The position numbers were made by a program, and so were the translations under genes. Source: Brachypodius melanocephalos (lineage: Eukaryota > Chordata > Aves > Passeriformes > Pycnonotidae). Taken from it: a stretch of 64,000 bases of DNA. The DNA lies in contig VZSR01002121.1 in the NCBI GenBank assembly GCA_013398615.1, positions 385,659 to 449,658 on the forward strand, given 5' to 3'. The notes below the pieces were generated by a model, which saw nothing but the letters and a program-made list of their open reading frames with translations, was not told the DNA's origin and searched no databases. Positions 13,021 to 27,639 of this stretch are shown in pieces (position 1 is the first letter of the stretch; each line of letters begins with the position of its first letter).

Positions 13021-16000
13021 GACTTTGTTGGGTGAGGGAGGGGAGTGGGGAGAAAGCAGAGGTGGAATTTGAAGGAGGTGTGGGGAAAGCACAGAGTCAG
13101 AGTCAGGGAACTTTCCTTCCAGATAAAGGAAAGAGTGGGAGGGGACAGCAATCCCCAGAAGCTGATGCAGCCTTTGGCTGGATGTAGAACAGGGCCCACA
13201 GCCAAAGGTTGCAGAGAGGCAAAGACACGTAGTGACTGCAGGGAGCCAGAGTCAGAGCAGGGCTGGGAGGAAGAACCTCCACTTCCAGTCAGCGTGTGAA
13301 GAACAGACAGCAGGGCCAAACATAGCTGGGGCAGGCAGGCAGGTTTGGTGGCAGCTGTGTGCCAGCTCTCAGAAATCAGAGGTCCTGTGAAAACAGAAAA
13401 GCCTCCAGGAAAGGAAAGGCGAGAGCTTGTCTGACAACCCTGACATGCATTTCAGTTAAGGCCCTCATTCTCAGTGTTCAGACAGCAACACCAACACCAC
13501 CAAAGGTACTGTCACAGTGACTTGTTTTGCCAAGCACACTGGTACTGAGTTTCTCTTTTCCCTGCTCTTACATAACTGAGGGATAAAGTTTTAATGACTC
13601 CAGGTCACACAGTTTTGGTTCTAACCACAGAAACACAGACACTTCTGCAGTCAAACGGGAGCAGCCAGGAATCCACACCAGTCTCCTGTGCCAGCTCCCC
13701 AAACAGGAAAGAGTGGGTAGGTGCTACTGTTAAAGCTAAAGGAGAAAGATACCATACCTTAAAGAAAATGCTACCCCCTGTGCACACAGCTTTTGTCTGG
13801 ATGATTTGTGAAGCAGACTATACTCATCCCCTAAGTAAAAGGGTGTATTTTCATTGGCACTGTTAATAATGGAGCCATCCTGAAAGGCATTACAAGGAGG
13901 CTTGTTGCTCTGCAGTCCTGCATAAGCAGGCTCACCACACTTTACAGCTCACAAAACACCAGGCCCCATATCAAAGAACAAGTGTCATGAAATACAGACG
14001 AAGAAAACGCTTGCAAGGCTGAACTGCCATGGTCACAACTGCCCTCTTTGAAATAAAACCTGCCTCTGGGTACTTGGCAAACAAATGCAGTATGCCTAAG
14101 TGCAGCCTGTCAGCTGAGGTTTGAAACCCCAAACACATCTTCAGCAGCAGTCATAGCAGTTTGAATCTCAGCCCTCAGCTGAGAGACCTCAAGCCTGTGG
14201 CTGAACTTTCCCTTGCTCCTGCTTTACAGCTGCCTCCGACACCTGTTTGCCACCGCTTCCAAGGAAAGGCAGCCAAAGCTGCTGCACTGGTCTCTCCCTC
14301 TATGCTCCACACCAATTCTTACAGTGATCTCAATGAGCTCACTAGGAAAGGTAACATAGACTGACACCCTAAAATCCTCCTGGAGAGGAGCAACGAGCAG
14401 TGCATTGGACCGGCTGTACAAATTACTGTGTTTTATGGCCTGCCCAGAGCACCTGTGACCTCAATTGTGCTGCTGGAGATCTAGAGCTACTCCATTTCAG
14501 TAGATGCAGATCCCTCACTGCAGAACTGATGGGGCTGCCAGCAGGCTTTGGCTAGAGATGACCAGCTGACACATACTTTAATGCAGTGACTGACTGACAA
14601 CCCTACACAGTGCTCTTCACAGCTACAAGCCTTGTCCCACCTCCTCTCCTGCAAGTCTGGACGGGACAGAATGGCCTCCTCAGAACATCCTCTGAGGGAA
14701 AGCAGGTTGGCTTTTTTGACATGAGCATAAGCTATGGCAAGCATATCAGGATGAAAGATGTGCTAAGGGATGAATGTCTGATCTTCATGGGAAGTTCCCT
14801 GGCTTTAAAAGATCCTAGTTGCAAAATTTCCACCATGAGCCCATCACCCTCAGGGAGGTTTCCTCATACAGAGAACTCATACTGCCACAGTTAAGTCTTC
14901 CTTTTACTTAATTCCCGTCTGCCTATCCAGACCAGTCTATCAGTGTGCAGGGAACCCACCTGTCCCTTCAGCACTGGCCAGCCTGCTTTGAGAGAAAGCT
15001 CTGCCAAACCATCACCTCCCAGCTCTGCAGCACTACCCTCTCCTGAATCAGGACAACAGCAACCTGGAACACTCAACAGAAATTTAAAAAAACTTCAATG
15101 GACAGCAAGCTGGGCTTGATGGGCTCTTTTGGAAGGGAATGCAAAGAAAAGGTTCACCAGCTTGCAATAATATTCAGCAGATGTGGTGTACAGGAATGCA
15201 TATGGCTTCCACCCTAGGAAAATCTTTCTTTAAGAACAGAAAAGAGGAGCTTTCCTCCTTAGAATTAATCTCCCCAATAAATGCAGCATTGTAGGGGATT
15301 CGTCATCTCCTAGAACAGAAAAGAAATCTAGGTAACTGGAACAAGTCTAGTTGTCACCGGGTCAAACAAAACACAATCCATTCACCAACAGCAGCATCCA
15401 AATACTTGGTCACCAAACTGCATCTCAGAGTTCACAAACAGAATAAAAGATCTCACATCAACCTTTTAAAAACCCTACACATTAAAAAGAAAAGATCTAT
15501 TGCAAGATGTCCTGAACAAGCCCAATGACACCTGCTAGCGGGAGGAGGTCTGCGCCAAGCTGCCAGGTAAAAGCAGCCCGTCTCTCCGGCTGTGGAGCGC
15601 AGCGGGAAGCTGATGGAGTGCCTGGCTGCCTGCACGTGCTGCACAGTTGCTGGGGTGGGTCTGTCCGACCACGCATCCAAACAGGCTAATGCTCCCCTTC
15701 CCAGCCTGATTGGTCAATTTAGGTGACATATTTTGGGCATCTCTGCTTACTCAGTGACTGCAACTTGTACCCCGTCCACAAATCCCCATCTGCAGCTACA
15801 GATGGCCCTTTTCCCCCCCACTTCCTCCCTTTTCCATTGTGCAGAACAGCTCTTGGAGGCTGCAGAAGAGAGGAAGGGATGCAGGATTGCTGTGCTTTGC
15901 CACACAAGCCAGACAGACACTAAATTCAACACAAGTAAAGAAACCCCAGTTCTGAACCTGCAAACTGTCCACTGTGTAGCCAAAAGTCCCATTCTCCAGG

Positions 16001-16879
16001 TCTGGCTCGCACACACAGCGCAGCCCAAGAGCAGCAGTTAAATACTGTTGTAGGACAAACCAGGAAAAAAATCCTGCTGAGTTTTTAACTGTCCAAACTT
16101 GATTCTTCCTTTACTGTTTAATATACTTTATGCTAGACTTTGCAAAATGTTCTTTTCTTCTGCACCTTATGAGGAACGGTAAGAGTTCGTCCAACCTGGG
16201 AATAGTTCCAAAGCCCAGAAGATCTGGTAAAATGCCACGAGGAAATCCACTTTTATTTCTGTTGCAAAATACCTACCTGTCTGTTCTCATGTTGCCTCAT
16301 TCCTAACTTCGTTTTCTACTTCACTATCAACAGTGACATGAGATAAAAAAGACCCATTTCACCACTCATTTAGTCTCATTTCTCATAACCTCTAGTGAAA
16401 CAGGACCCAGACCAGGGGAAATGAGCAGAGAGTAAAGACACAACTGTTTGTGCATACACTCACCTCTTTAAAACTGCCTCTTTCAAACTGCCTGTGCTGC
16501 AAGGAGGAGGTAATTTACCTGTACAATGCTACCTAGTGCTAGGCTGTTGATGCTGCCAACCAAACTGTTCTCAAGCCCCAGGGCTTTTGTCTAGGAATGT
16601 ATTTGTTGTTATTCTTTTGCCTAGGAGAGTAATTGTGGTTGTTTCTCTATGGTTATCATCACTATTACCTTCAAAGCAAACAAGTAAGCCCATAGAGCTT
16701 AACCATGCTCCAGTCTGCAAGAATTACAAGTGCTTTTACATTTCAGCTGAGGCAAAGCAAAGCCTTGTCCTCCTCCCTACATGTATTTCAGTCCTTTACA
16801 CTACACATACATCCATTTCTCTTTTTTTTTTTTTTTTTGAGCCTGTATATTACAAAGTCCTATACTGAGGCCCACCTTG
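13021..16879. other. Intergenic, nothing recognised
   Basis: Plain sequence with short random open frames. A poly-T run lies at 16822-16838. No RNA gene or repeat family recognised. Confidence 0.6.
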
Positions 16880-17300
16880 AGCACCGTTAGTGACATTTAT
16901 TTTACATTACTCCTAGTATGAAAACACATTTCATGTAATATTTTGCCAGCTGGGCCCAAAACTATTAATCCATTTTTAAAATGCAGACCATTTTGTTTTT
17001 AATCACACAGTTCTATTTTGAGTTGGGTGCACTGTAATCCATGGAGTTCTGTAATTTTCCACTTCATTTATTTTGGATTTAATGAACTGGTAATAATGTA
17101 TATTTCCAACTGAAATGACTGCCTGAAATGTGAAGCAAAAAGTCACAAAAGTAAAGAACTTGGGCAGGGAACATTGCTGCCTGAAATTTTATGGAAATAA
17201 ATTGAGCAACATTAAGATCTGGAACTATGAGAGAGTGAAAGCCATGGCTAAGTGCTGATTTTCTGGTTTCAAAAGCTTCAAAAAATATTTTTAGTGCTTA
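16880..17300. other. Candidate conserved non-coding element
   Basis: AT-rich, non-repetitive block with ACTATTAATCC, TTTTTAATCACAC and TGGATTTAATGAACTGGTAA, giving paired homeodomain-like sites. Function is not testable from the sequence alone. Confidence 0.35.
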
Positions 17301-18159
17301 CTGTTGTGTTAGGCTGAAGAAGTCTTGGTGCACATCTGCACAGCATCAGTTGGAGCCATAATTTTTACCTGCAGAGGGGAAATCCCCCCCTCATTAGAGC
17401 CTTAGGTGTAATTCTCATTCCATTCCAATCAGCCCAAGAGGACTTGGATGATCCACCTCCCAAATCAGGCTCCTATCCTCCACTTGGCCAGCTAGGCCAG
17501 GGGGGTGATTTTGGAAAGCTCTGAGCAAGCAAGAAGCTTTGAAAGATGCTTGAAAATTAGGCCACTTAATTAGATGTACAAATATGGGGCATTGTTTTGT
17601 ACCTTGAAGTGCATTCTTTGATGGCTCCCAGATGCAAACCACTTTTTCTCTGCTCCAGATGAGCAGGAATTTAGCACCCAAAAGTTTCACCTGTTAAATG
17701 CATGTTTATGTCCAATGTGTATTCTTCTGCATGTGCTTGCTCCATCTGGGCTTGGACAAAGGACACCATCATGTCGTTATGCCTACAAAATCCTTTTTGG
17801 TTTGCCACAGAGGGCAAGGATCAGATGTGTACAAAGTAGCCTTGCTTCATGTGAAAACACATGTGGTTTTCATCCTGGTTAATTTAAAAATAATCCTTAA
17901 AGTTGCATCTTCTTGCATAGCAGCTGTTTAAATACAGCAATAGGTCCATTGCCCCCACTCTCCATTCCTGGTCAGTGCCATGGAGTGCTAGAGAAGAAGC
18001 AGTACTTCAGCAGCAATCTTAGAGAAACATTTGCATTGTTAGCAGGCACAAGCCAAATGTTATGTTTGGAATGGCAATTCCAGCCACGATCTAGCCCGGC
18101 CAGGATGTGTCATCTAGAGCTCAAGAGGAAACTTGGCAAAAAAAACCCTAGGCTGTCTC
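17301..18159. other. Intergenic, nothing specific
   Basis: Transition between two AT-rich blocks. No coding or repeat signal. Confidence 0.55.
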
Positions 18160-19040
18160 TTTAATGGCAAAACTGCTTTTAAAGATGATCAGTTTAAAAT
18201 ATTAGTTTAAATGCTGCATTCACAGTCCTGTTCTGCAAACTGTAAACAAAAGCTGATTACCCGAAGACATTTTCCTCTGTAATTAGGTTCACTCCTCAGT
18301 TTAAAAAAATCCCCACATAACTTGTAAGGGAAAACAGTCATGTGGTATATATCCCCTGCTCTCCTCAGAGCCTCTGAATAATGTGACAGTGCTAATTGGT
18401 ACCCATTAGGGCAGGAATCAAAATCCCACTGCCCCAAACATGCTGCCTTTTCCTGATAATTACAGTGCTGGCAAACACCCCCCCAACAATTTCAGGGCTA
18501 ATCACAGTGAATCCTGTATGTCGTGTGATGCTGCATTATTCAAAAAAGTAATGAAATTCCAGGAAACATCAGATGCAGCAGGTACACGATGATAATTCTG
18601 TTTTTATAACCAATTTCAGTCAGATAAATACTAGAATCCTTTCCAATTTTCCCCCCATGAAACTAAAGTGTCACTGAGATTTACAGCCCCCTCAAGTTCT
18701 CTTTTCAGAGGAACATTCATTTACATAAACAGATAATCCCAGATAAAAATTTCCATTAGACAAAGGTGAAATGGATCAATTTTCTCTGCCAAGACAAATC
18801 TTAAATCTTGAACAGATAGGGTCATTATTACACCAGGCCCATTTCAGAAATAATGTGTTAAAAAAAAATCAGCCGATAGCAGCCATTTCCAGCTTTCCAA
18901 TTATCTTTAAGAAAAGCTTATTCTGTGGACAATAAAGCACATTACTGCACAATATGATACAGTCCATAAAGATCACAATGTTTTATGAAAGGTTAAAGAA
19001 AGCTCAGCACATTTAGGGGAATGTCATAACCCACAAAGTC
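18160..19040. other. Long candidate conserved non-coding cluster
   Basis: Nearly 900 bp of AT-rich, repeat-free sequence with many stop codons in all frames and repeated ATAATTC/TAAT/ACAAAG-type motifs, ending abruptly at a small CpG-rich patch (about 19050-19240). It may be a cluster of enhancers. Confidence 0.4.
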
Positions 19041-19260
19041 TTTCAAGACTTAACCAGATCCCCGCGCAGGCTGTGCCAGCGCTGTGCTGCAGGCGCGGCG
19101 CTGCCCTCCCGCTCTCGCAGCGGCGCTTCCCGAGGGCACCTGGAGACTGGGGGTCCGTGTGCTGTCACACGGAACAGACGGGCTGCCCCTGTTCGTCTTC
19201 CCCCAGGAAAGAAGCGGATTACCTGTCCCATCTCAGCATGCCGGGGAGGAGACGGTGGTC
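19041..19260. other. Small CpG-rich patch
   Basis: About 200 bp with high GC and many CpG, set against AT-rich sequence on the left. It is too short to be called a promoter with confidence, and no transcript structure is visible. Confidence 0.4.
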
Positions 19261-22200
19261 ATTGATGACACTTACCACACACACGAGGTCTCTCTGCCTC
19301 TGTCCTCATGACCAAAGGGCTCTTCTCAGCCCTCAGGGACATCTGGCACACAGAGAAACATGGAATGAGGTCACTGTGCTGCCTCTTCCTGCTTCACCTC
19401 CACCCCAGGATGGGGTGGACGCTAACAGGGCGGAGGTAGAACCCCAGCCTCTCCTCCCCACCACAGCCCCCTGCTCCCCACCACCTGCTGTGGCCTTCCC
19501 TGCAATGCCAGAGCAGAGCACCCAGCTCTGCAGCTCTCCCCTGGCCCCAAGCTCCAGGGAGAAGGCCGGGCAGCTGGGGCAGGAACACACTCCCGCAGCA
19601 GGGAGGCCACGCTGCTCTCCAGTGCCACACAAGTTTGTCAGGTCCCTGGGAATGGAGTTTATGAGGGGTGACAGCAGCAAGGAGAAAGTGCCAGAAATCA
19701 CTGCCTAATAGACACCGCAGTCAAAGCAAAACAAGAAGCAACTTACCTGACTCGATTTTTCATCCAAGAGGAATCAGATTTATTTGCCATTTAACTAACT
19801 GCTCCTTACAGACGTCACAGGAGGAACAGGGAGAGGTGTGGTATGGGAGTGAGTGACACGTGGCTAGTGTCAGGAAACAAGATCTCATCACGAGAGATAA
19901 CCTGCAGGAAGGCTTTATCCTGCTCGCTGCCAAATCCCATCCTGCAGATCCCTAAGCTTGCTCAGGAGTGCAGGTGATAAGGCTGCACAAATTCCTGGGA
20001 GAGTTTTAGGCGCCACAGGAACTTCAAAGCTGGGGACGTGCTGTCACTTGCTCTGAAGTATGAGAAACGGGAACTGAGAAAATCAAACGTGCATCTGGAC
20101 GTGCCTTTCCAAAACCTTACACTATACCAAAGCATCAGGCAAAGTTATTTCCACTCCTTTGCTAAGAGCACCATGAGACCACCAGGTGAACCCAACAGTG
20201 TTCTGAGTGGGGACCTGGTCTAATGACTTAGTCTGGAGTATTTTAATTCCTTTGTTGTGATGGATCTTCTGGACCAAAAAGCTCAGTGGGACAGAGGCTG
20301 CTTGGTGTCATTCACCCTTACAGCAGCCAGCACTCAGGACCTCTGGGTTCTCTTCTCCCTGGCCATCACCAATAGATAATGCCAAAACTCTGGAGTAACT
20401 GTTCCTCTGTTCCTTCATTCCTCTGTGGAAAGAATGCCACCATCTAGCTAAATGCAAAAGAGTTGTGAAACTGCACAAGCAATTTTTTAACTTCTCTTCA
20501 AGAGTTTTCTGGTTCAGCCACCAAAACCAGAGACATACCAAATCTGAAAAGTCTAATGTTATGAAATCCTTATTTGCTGGTAAAACAAATTACCACATGA
20601 GCAGCAATGAAAAGTTCCTTCCTACATTGCTAGAAATGTGAGTACCTTTTAGTGACACCAGAAGAAAAAAAACCTGACAGGACACAGCTGAGCCATTGGA
20701 CTGTTCACTACAGCTCTATCAGCTCACCAGAGAGCTGGCAGCACCAATGCTGGATGGAACTGTGCAGGCTGCAAAGGATTAACACCACCCTGGTATCAGT
20801 TCTCATCAGATTTTTCAAGCCATGTTTGTGCTTCTATTTCTGTCCCACAGGAACATGACAGAAAGCCTGCTGTCACCTTCTACAGCTTGAAACTAATTGT
20901 AAACTATTAAAAGAATGACTTTGTGCAGAATTTCTAAATGACTACTGGAATTTTAACCAAAAACCTTTGGTTTGGAAAAAAAAGAGATTTTCTGTAAAGT
21001 AAATAAATGCCCCAGTGCCAAACTGAAATTAATCACAAAAACCACATCTGCTTTATCCCACCCCAGACAGCAAAGAGCCCATAAATGACAATGCTTGTTT
21101 CCAACTTTCTAAACTCTTATCCTGTGTTTAAGCAAAGGATCACTACAGCTGACAGAGGAGGCAAAAAAGAACAACAAAGATCAGAAGGTCATGACTATCA
21201 GCTCTCTCAGACACACACAAACACTCAGATTTCACTCTCTGTGGTGGAAAGGGGTGAGACATTGTCAAGATGGATGGTGTTTGACTTGCTAGTAGGTTTA
21301 GGTTGAAGAAAACAGATCTTCAACAGGCTACATGATTTAAAGATCACTGCACAAAAGTCATCGTACAGGAGGGACTTGGGTTATCCAAAGAGGGATCACT
21401 GGATCACCTTTCAACTTGAGACTTGGTCCCAAACACTTCTAAATAAAACAAGATAACTACTGCAACCCAGAAAAAAAAAACCCAAACAACCCAAACAGGA
21501 TGTCTTATGAACTGAGAAAACTGTGGTAGATCACGCTGGGGTCTCTCATCTGCCCCATCATGCAAACCTTTCAGCTGAATTTTGAGTAGCTAAAGATGTA
21601 GAAATCACACAAAAAGAAAAACAATGTTGATGTTCAAAAGGGTCAGGCGACGTGATTAAAGCTGTCAGGCACAGCAATAAGCATGGCTTCAATACACAGA
21701 ACTTGCAGCTCACTAGAAGGCAGGACATGGCTGACTTCATAATTTTACTAAATTGCTTTAATTTTGAGCTGAGAAAATCTTCCAAGTAGAGCCATACTTC
21801 CTTTAACTGCTACTGGAAACTTTTTAAATGTGTGGAAATACTTGCTGCTGCCATCACTGGCATATCAGTCATAACATCTAATGGTGTGGAGATTGTTGCC
21901 TTATAAAATTCACAGCTGGGTAGCTACATGGCTCAAGGCTAAAACCTATTCTAAAATCCAGTATTTTAGGAGGGAGAATGTTTATTAAAACATTTTGCCC
22001 ATTAAAAATATATGACATATCATCGGTCATTCCATGTGATGCAGTGCCAGCCCTTTTTTAAGCAGTCCACTTGGGATGACTGCTGAAAACCTGGCAAGCC
22101 TGTTTGACAAGTCTACATCCTAATAACTTACTAGTCCATCAAAAAAACCCCAAACAAACAAACAAACAAAAACCCTGCAAACAAAACCCCCCCAAAAAAG

Positions 22201-25200
22201 CATCCCAGCAGCCTAAAAGAAACTCACCAGTGCCCCTGACGTAGCATGCCCAGAACTCGCTCACACGTAGAACCACAGTTGGTCTCTTCACGCTGACAGT
22301 CACAAACTGACATGCTTGCTTGATCTCCTCATGGCACAAGTTACACTGAAATAATAATGAGGCTGCAGGTTTTAGTTGGGGTTTTTTAATAGTTTTTTGG
22401 TTTGGTTGTTTGTTTTTGTTTTTTTTTTTTTTTTAATGAAATGTGGTGAAGAGAGAAATGTTGATAAATATTCTTTCAGCAGCTCCAGGGGCATTTGGCA
22501 TCCACTTCCTGAGCTGATGCATGTCTTAACCTGGAGAGCACAAGGATGAATACTTTGAGGCTAAACAAAAGAACCAAGATTGCTGTCTCTGACCATTCCC
22601 CTACCTGTACTCCGTAAGGAGAGCTGCTGGCACTGCATAGGAAGGATCCCCCTTGTCCTGGCTGAATCTCCCTCTCCAGTGAGTATTCCCACTAAAGTCA
22701 GTGGGATCACCCACGGAGGGACCGATCACCAACACGAGTGACGGAGTTCCCCATCTGATCCTACCCTTGAAACAGCTGGCACATCAATTGTTAATTGAGA
22801 AAGTTATCTGAAAAGCTTTGACAAAGTTGAAAGGACTCGGATATGGAGAGATGGTTGTGCAGTCAAGGTCATCTGTTCTGCCAGATTGTCACTGCCCATC
22901 CTGCAGCTACCTCTCACTCCAGGTGGAAATGTCAGGTCTCACTGTGACCTGAGGAACCACAGCCCTTCCCAGCTGCCTGCAAGACATGCTTCCACTGGGA
23001 TTTTGCTTCCTGCAGCAGCAGGACCAACAAGGCCAGGCAGCAACTAAGAGGTCTGTCTTCCCAAACCACTGGCACAGCTTCTGGATAGCCAAGGAGGTGA
23101 GGATGAGGGCTGCCTGAACACAAGCAGGATGACACCTTAGATGTGAGGTGTCAGCAATGTTCAGTGTGTCTTTGTCCCATCAGGCCCAGCCAGACTCCTC
23201 ACAGGTGGCAGAATTACCTGCTCTTCCTACTCGATGTGCAGTAGAGAGAGCCAAGCTGTTAAAAGTCACTTTCCTACTGCAGGAGAGGTTCTTCTGGGAA
23301 GTTAACCCTGTGGTCCTGTGTCTTGTGGTCCCAAGAAAGCACAGCCTGTCCAGTATGTCCTGGTTCTCGTCCCAGCTGAGTCTTTGCTTTGGACTAACTC
23401 TCCAGCAAAAAGATCACCATGTTTTATACTTGCAACAAAAATGTCATCACTGTTAACATCGTGGAAAATAACCCTGACCACATTGCACATCCCCTTGCAG
23501 GAAAAAGCATGGATACTGTTATTCATACGGGTACTATACAAATGTTCCCAAAATGTCGGTCTTCTCTAATGACCCTAAAGAGACTGAATATTAAAGTGCA
23601 GTTCTGGGCAGGGAAGCGACTCTACTAAAAAGAGACAGGCAGAGAGAGCCCATAGCTGTTCCGAGCAGCCTTCCAAGTTCTATATATTAACTAAGCCTAT
23701 GCACCAAAGCCATGTTTTTAACTACTGTCAGCACTGCGGAGTCACTCCAGCAGCAATCGAGCAAGCTGTTCTGCCTCATGCCTCATCACAATTTCTCACA
23801 CTCCGCATCAAAGCACCAACATTAGCAAATTCAGCTGCCCTTCAAACTCCCAGCTCCAGTCAGGAGGAAGCATCTGCAGCCATTCAACTCCTTGCAAGCC
23901 TGCTGAAAAAAGTCCCAGCTTGCCAGGAATACCCAGAGTAGCCAAGCCCGATAGCTCTCCATGGCACATGGCCCTAGGACAGGCAAGGGAGCTGCAAACA
24001 GCTCCACATCCCCACTCTGCTCTTGGATTCCCACTCCAAACCCCTCCCCAGCAGCATGGATCATCTGCAGGCTTTCAGGAGTCACTCCTGCCATTCGCCA
24101 CGTCGGCGGGAATCAGATCTCAGCGGGGCAAGAGCACACTTCGCGTGCTGCTAAGATCAGTTCCCAGTGACACAGCACAGGCTGACACAACTGTGGCTCC
24201 AGCACCGCGCCTTCTGCGGAGCACAAAGCTTTCATTCCAGCAGCCACTCCGACGGCAGAACACCATCAGAAGGCATCCATCAGTTTAGCAGACTGTAGGA
24301 AAACAGGAAACAGAATCAAGATGGGCTTTGGGCAAGAGTAAGAGATTTCTAACTCCTCACAGCTCAAATGTGCACAGCACAGACAGGGAGTTCAATCACT
24401 GCCTTGTTTTTCCCAGAACACTGGGTTACTGTCATTCTGAGGTCACAGAGAAAGGAGGAGCAGAAGCAGAACAGAATTCTTGAGACTGGTCAAATCCAAG
24501 TGCTCTGCAGCCACTTGTGGGACATGCTGGTGAGTTTTGTATGACTGATGGGATACAGTACACAGGATGATTTGTGAAAGGAAATGGCAACGAGGATGCA
24601 ACTGAAGAACAGAGGAAAATTCCAACAGACACTTCTAAGACTGGGAAACAATCTTCTGTGGACCTTGCTTAATATTTGACAACTTAAATATGGGGAAGTA
24701 ATAGATGACACGGTCAAATAATGTGATTGAAAAAAAGGGGAAATTAGGTAGGAAAGCAGGTTATTTATTCCCTTCCCTCTCTTCTGTGCAAAGAATTTTT
24801 AGTCCAAGTAATAGCTGAAAAAGAGCATTCCATGTCTCCCAGGCCCACATGGAGATGGGACTGGGGCATCAACTAGCATGAAAAATGGACAAACACAAGA
24901 CATTACAAAATAAGGAATTAAAAGCAATTGCAGGACTTGTTATATTGTGCTTGACTCTTCACCAACTTCCCAGCACTTCCTAATACACAGCCTCCTCCAC
25001 AGCACTTAAAAAACTCCATGATTTAATGAAGCTAGACAGAGAATGAGGATAAGAGAGGCAAAATGACCTGTGTATCTTTAGAAGATCATGGAATTCCAAT
25101 TTTAGTAATCAAAACAGCTGAGGAAAACCTATCTAAAGACAAACTAAATAGCAAGGGGAAAACCTCAATCTGGCAGGCAGACAGGTGACAATATCCACAG

Positions 25201-27639
25201 TGCAGTGAGCCAAACAAGATGATAATTTCCTCCCCATTTTCCTGGATCTTTCTGGACCATTTTTGGAGGCAAGGCAAACCTTCATTTTGATATCACCAAT
25301 TCTCAAACTACACCACTGCTACTTACCAGAGATTGTGGCATTTAGCAACACAGACAGGAAATAAACATGATTTGCATGTGTTCATCTTGGCAGATGACAA
25401 AAAAACAAGCCAAAAGGAAGTGCAGTGAGATCATCCCCAAATGCCAATACCCAGACCTTGTTTGGGATTAAAGCAGTGCTTCATAGATCAGATTAAAAAG
25501 CACACTAGAAGTTTGGAAGGAGTTTTGGAAAAGGCCCAGTTGATTTCAGCATAGAAATCTTCATCAGAACCAAATGAGAACATGTATCTATGGTCCTGCT
25601 TAGAACAACATTCAAATACCTGGAGATATCCATCAACACCAGCGAGGCTTTGCAGTAAAACCCTCAGGATGACTTTACAGAAAGGCTGGTTTGACTTTTA
25701 AGTGACTCAGAAACACAATCACCTGTGGTAAATTTGCTGTCAAACTCCAACCAGGTGAGAGGAGTCTCAGATTTCCACATGAACGGTCTGGTTCTTTCTT
25801 TAGCAAAGTCCCAAACCCATGGACTTCTCCAAAATTAGCTAATGGACCAACGTTGTCCACAATTCCTGGAGTTTCACCTTCATTATAAATACATCAACTA
25901 AATTTAGTCCAACTAGAGAAACAAAACATCTCTAGCCAAAATAATTGGTCTCAAAATGCCTTCTCTTGTGGCATGAATTCCAGCTGTGATGAAATTTCAT
26001 AGGCAGGCTGGAGTTAAAGAGACCTTTAAATATGAAAAACAAAAAACCCAAATCCGATGCACTTAAAATTCAGGACTTTTCAGAAAGGACTTTTTTTCCT
26101 CTACCAATTTCACTGGAAGTAGACTGTTGTGATAGGAAACACCACCCACATGATTAAGAATCTTTCCAAAGCAGCTTCTCTCTTTCCCTGAAAAATCCTT
26201 TAAGTTCTCAAAAAATTTCCTTATTGTCCCCATACCACTTCCACCTTCAGAACATATCCAGAAAAAAAAAACATTTGCCAATTACTTCCAGTTCTTTCAG
26301 TTCAGGACTCTATTATGTTGCACAATTGTTCATGTGCATCTGCTCAGTGTGGAGGGATAAGATGTTGCTAAATTGGCAGCAGAACAGTGGGCTGGGCAGG
26401 AGAGGTGCCTTCTCCATTGTGTGCACAGGGTGGTTCTCTGACTGCAAGGCCTTGCACAGCAGGAAAAAACCCAAATACCATCCCTGCTCTTGCTATTGGC
26501 AGCTGTTCTCTTATCACCAAAGAGAATTTATCACACCACTGACAGATGCTGAGATTCAGAAGCTGGAGCTGAAAGCCAAAGGGATTGATTCAAAAACAAA
26601 AACAGTCCCTGAAAAAAAAAAAAAAAAAAAAAGGGGAAAAAAACGAAAAGAAAAAAAATTAAGAAGAAGAGCCCTACCAAACCAAGTCACTTCAGTAACA
26701 TCACATGGCATCTCTCCATGGGGAGAGAAAAGAAGGAAAGGGAGCTGAGCCCCAACACAGATGTCAGCAGGTCTGTCTGCGGCACTCCTGGAAGCTGCTC
26801 AGTGCTAACCAAGCAGCTGCAGGAAACCATGGAGAACTTGGCCAGAAAATTCCTAGTGGGGACAGTGGGAGGAGAGAAGACCTTCAGGGAAAACGACCTT
26901 GAAATCAAGCTTTCTTGGTATTAAAGTCATTATCAAACACAAGATACTTGCATTCCTAGTTTGTCTCATGAAGGGAATTGGTGGATCAGAGCTGTCCTGG
27001 GATTTCTATTCTTGCACACGCACACACACACACGCACATTTTCTCTTTCAAAGCCTCTTTGACTCCTACAAGGCTGCAAACCTTAGTTTTTTGTATGTGA
27101 TTCCACTGCATACCAACATCCAGGAACCCATTGCACAGCTTCTGTGGCTACTTCCAAGAACTGGAGACAGGATTCCTGTGTTGTACACGACAAGGAGCTT
27201 TAATATCTCCTGATGTCACGCATGGCCCGGTGCACACAGACACTCCATGCACATGAACAGCTACATGGTCTCTGTGGCCATAAAACAGTGCCTATATTTC
27301 ATCCACAAGTTTTGCCAGATTGCTGCACACAGCATTCCAATATATCCCTCCTGCTTCCTGTCCCCAGGGAAAACACAATTGTTTATCACAGGCAAAGAAA
27401 CCCTGAGCTATCCACCAACACTGCTGTAGGCACAACGCAAAGGAAGACACGTAGTGCCTTCCACCAACATTCCAAGGTGCATTCTCATAACTAAGGCAGC
27501 TTGATAAAAGGTTTAATTCCTGGGCACTAATCTGACTTTTCTGGAAAACTCAGAGTAAGATGAATTCTCCTAGAGCAGCGGATTCCAACAGTGGGGAAAG
27601 GAGTCCCAGAGCACCTCCCGTTTCTTAATTAACGTAGAA
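19261..27639. other. Intergenic, simple repeats only
   Basis: No gene supported. Simple repeats: (CAAA) and A/C-rich at 22141-22200, T-rich at 22371-22435, poly-A at 26612-26660 and a (CA) run at 27014-27038. Sequence is otherwise unremarkable. Confidence 0.6.
27014..27038. repeat. (CA)n microsatellite
   Basis: About 12 CA units with two CG interruptions. Confidence 0.9.

Noticed and set aside
19073..19708. 211-codon plus-strand open frame
   Set aside because: It begins in a CpG patch, is Pro/Ser-rich without any recognisable domain, and is overlapped by similar-length frames on both strands.
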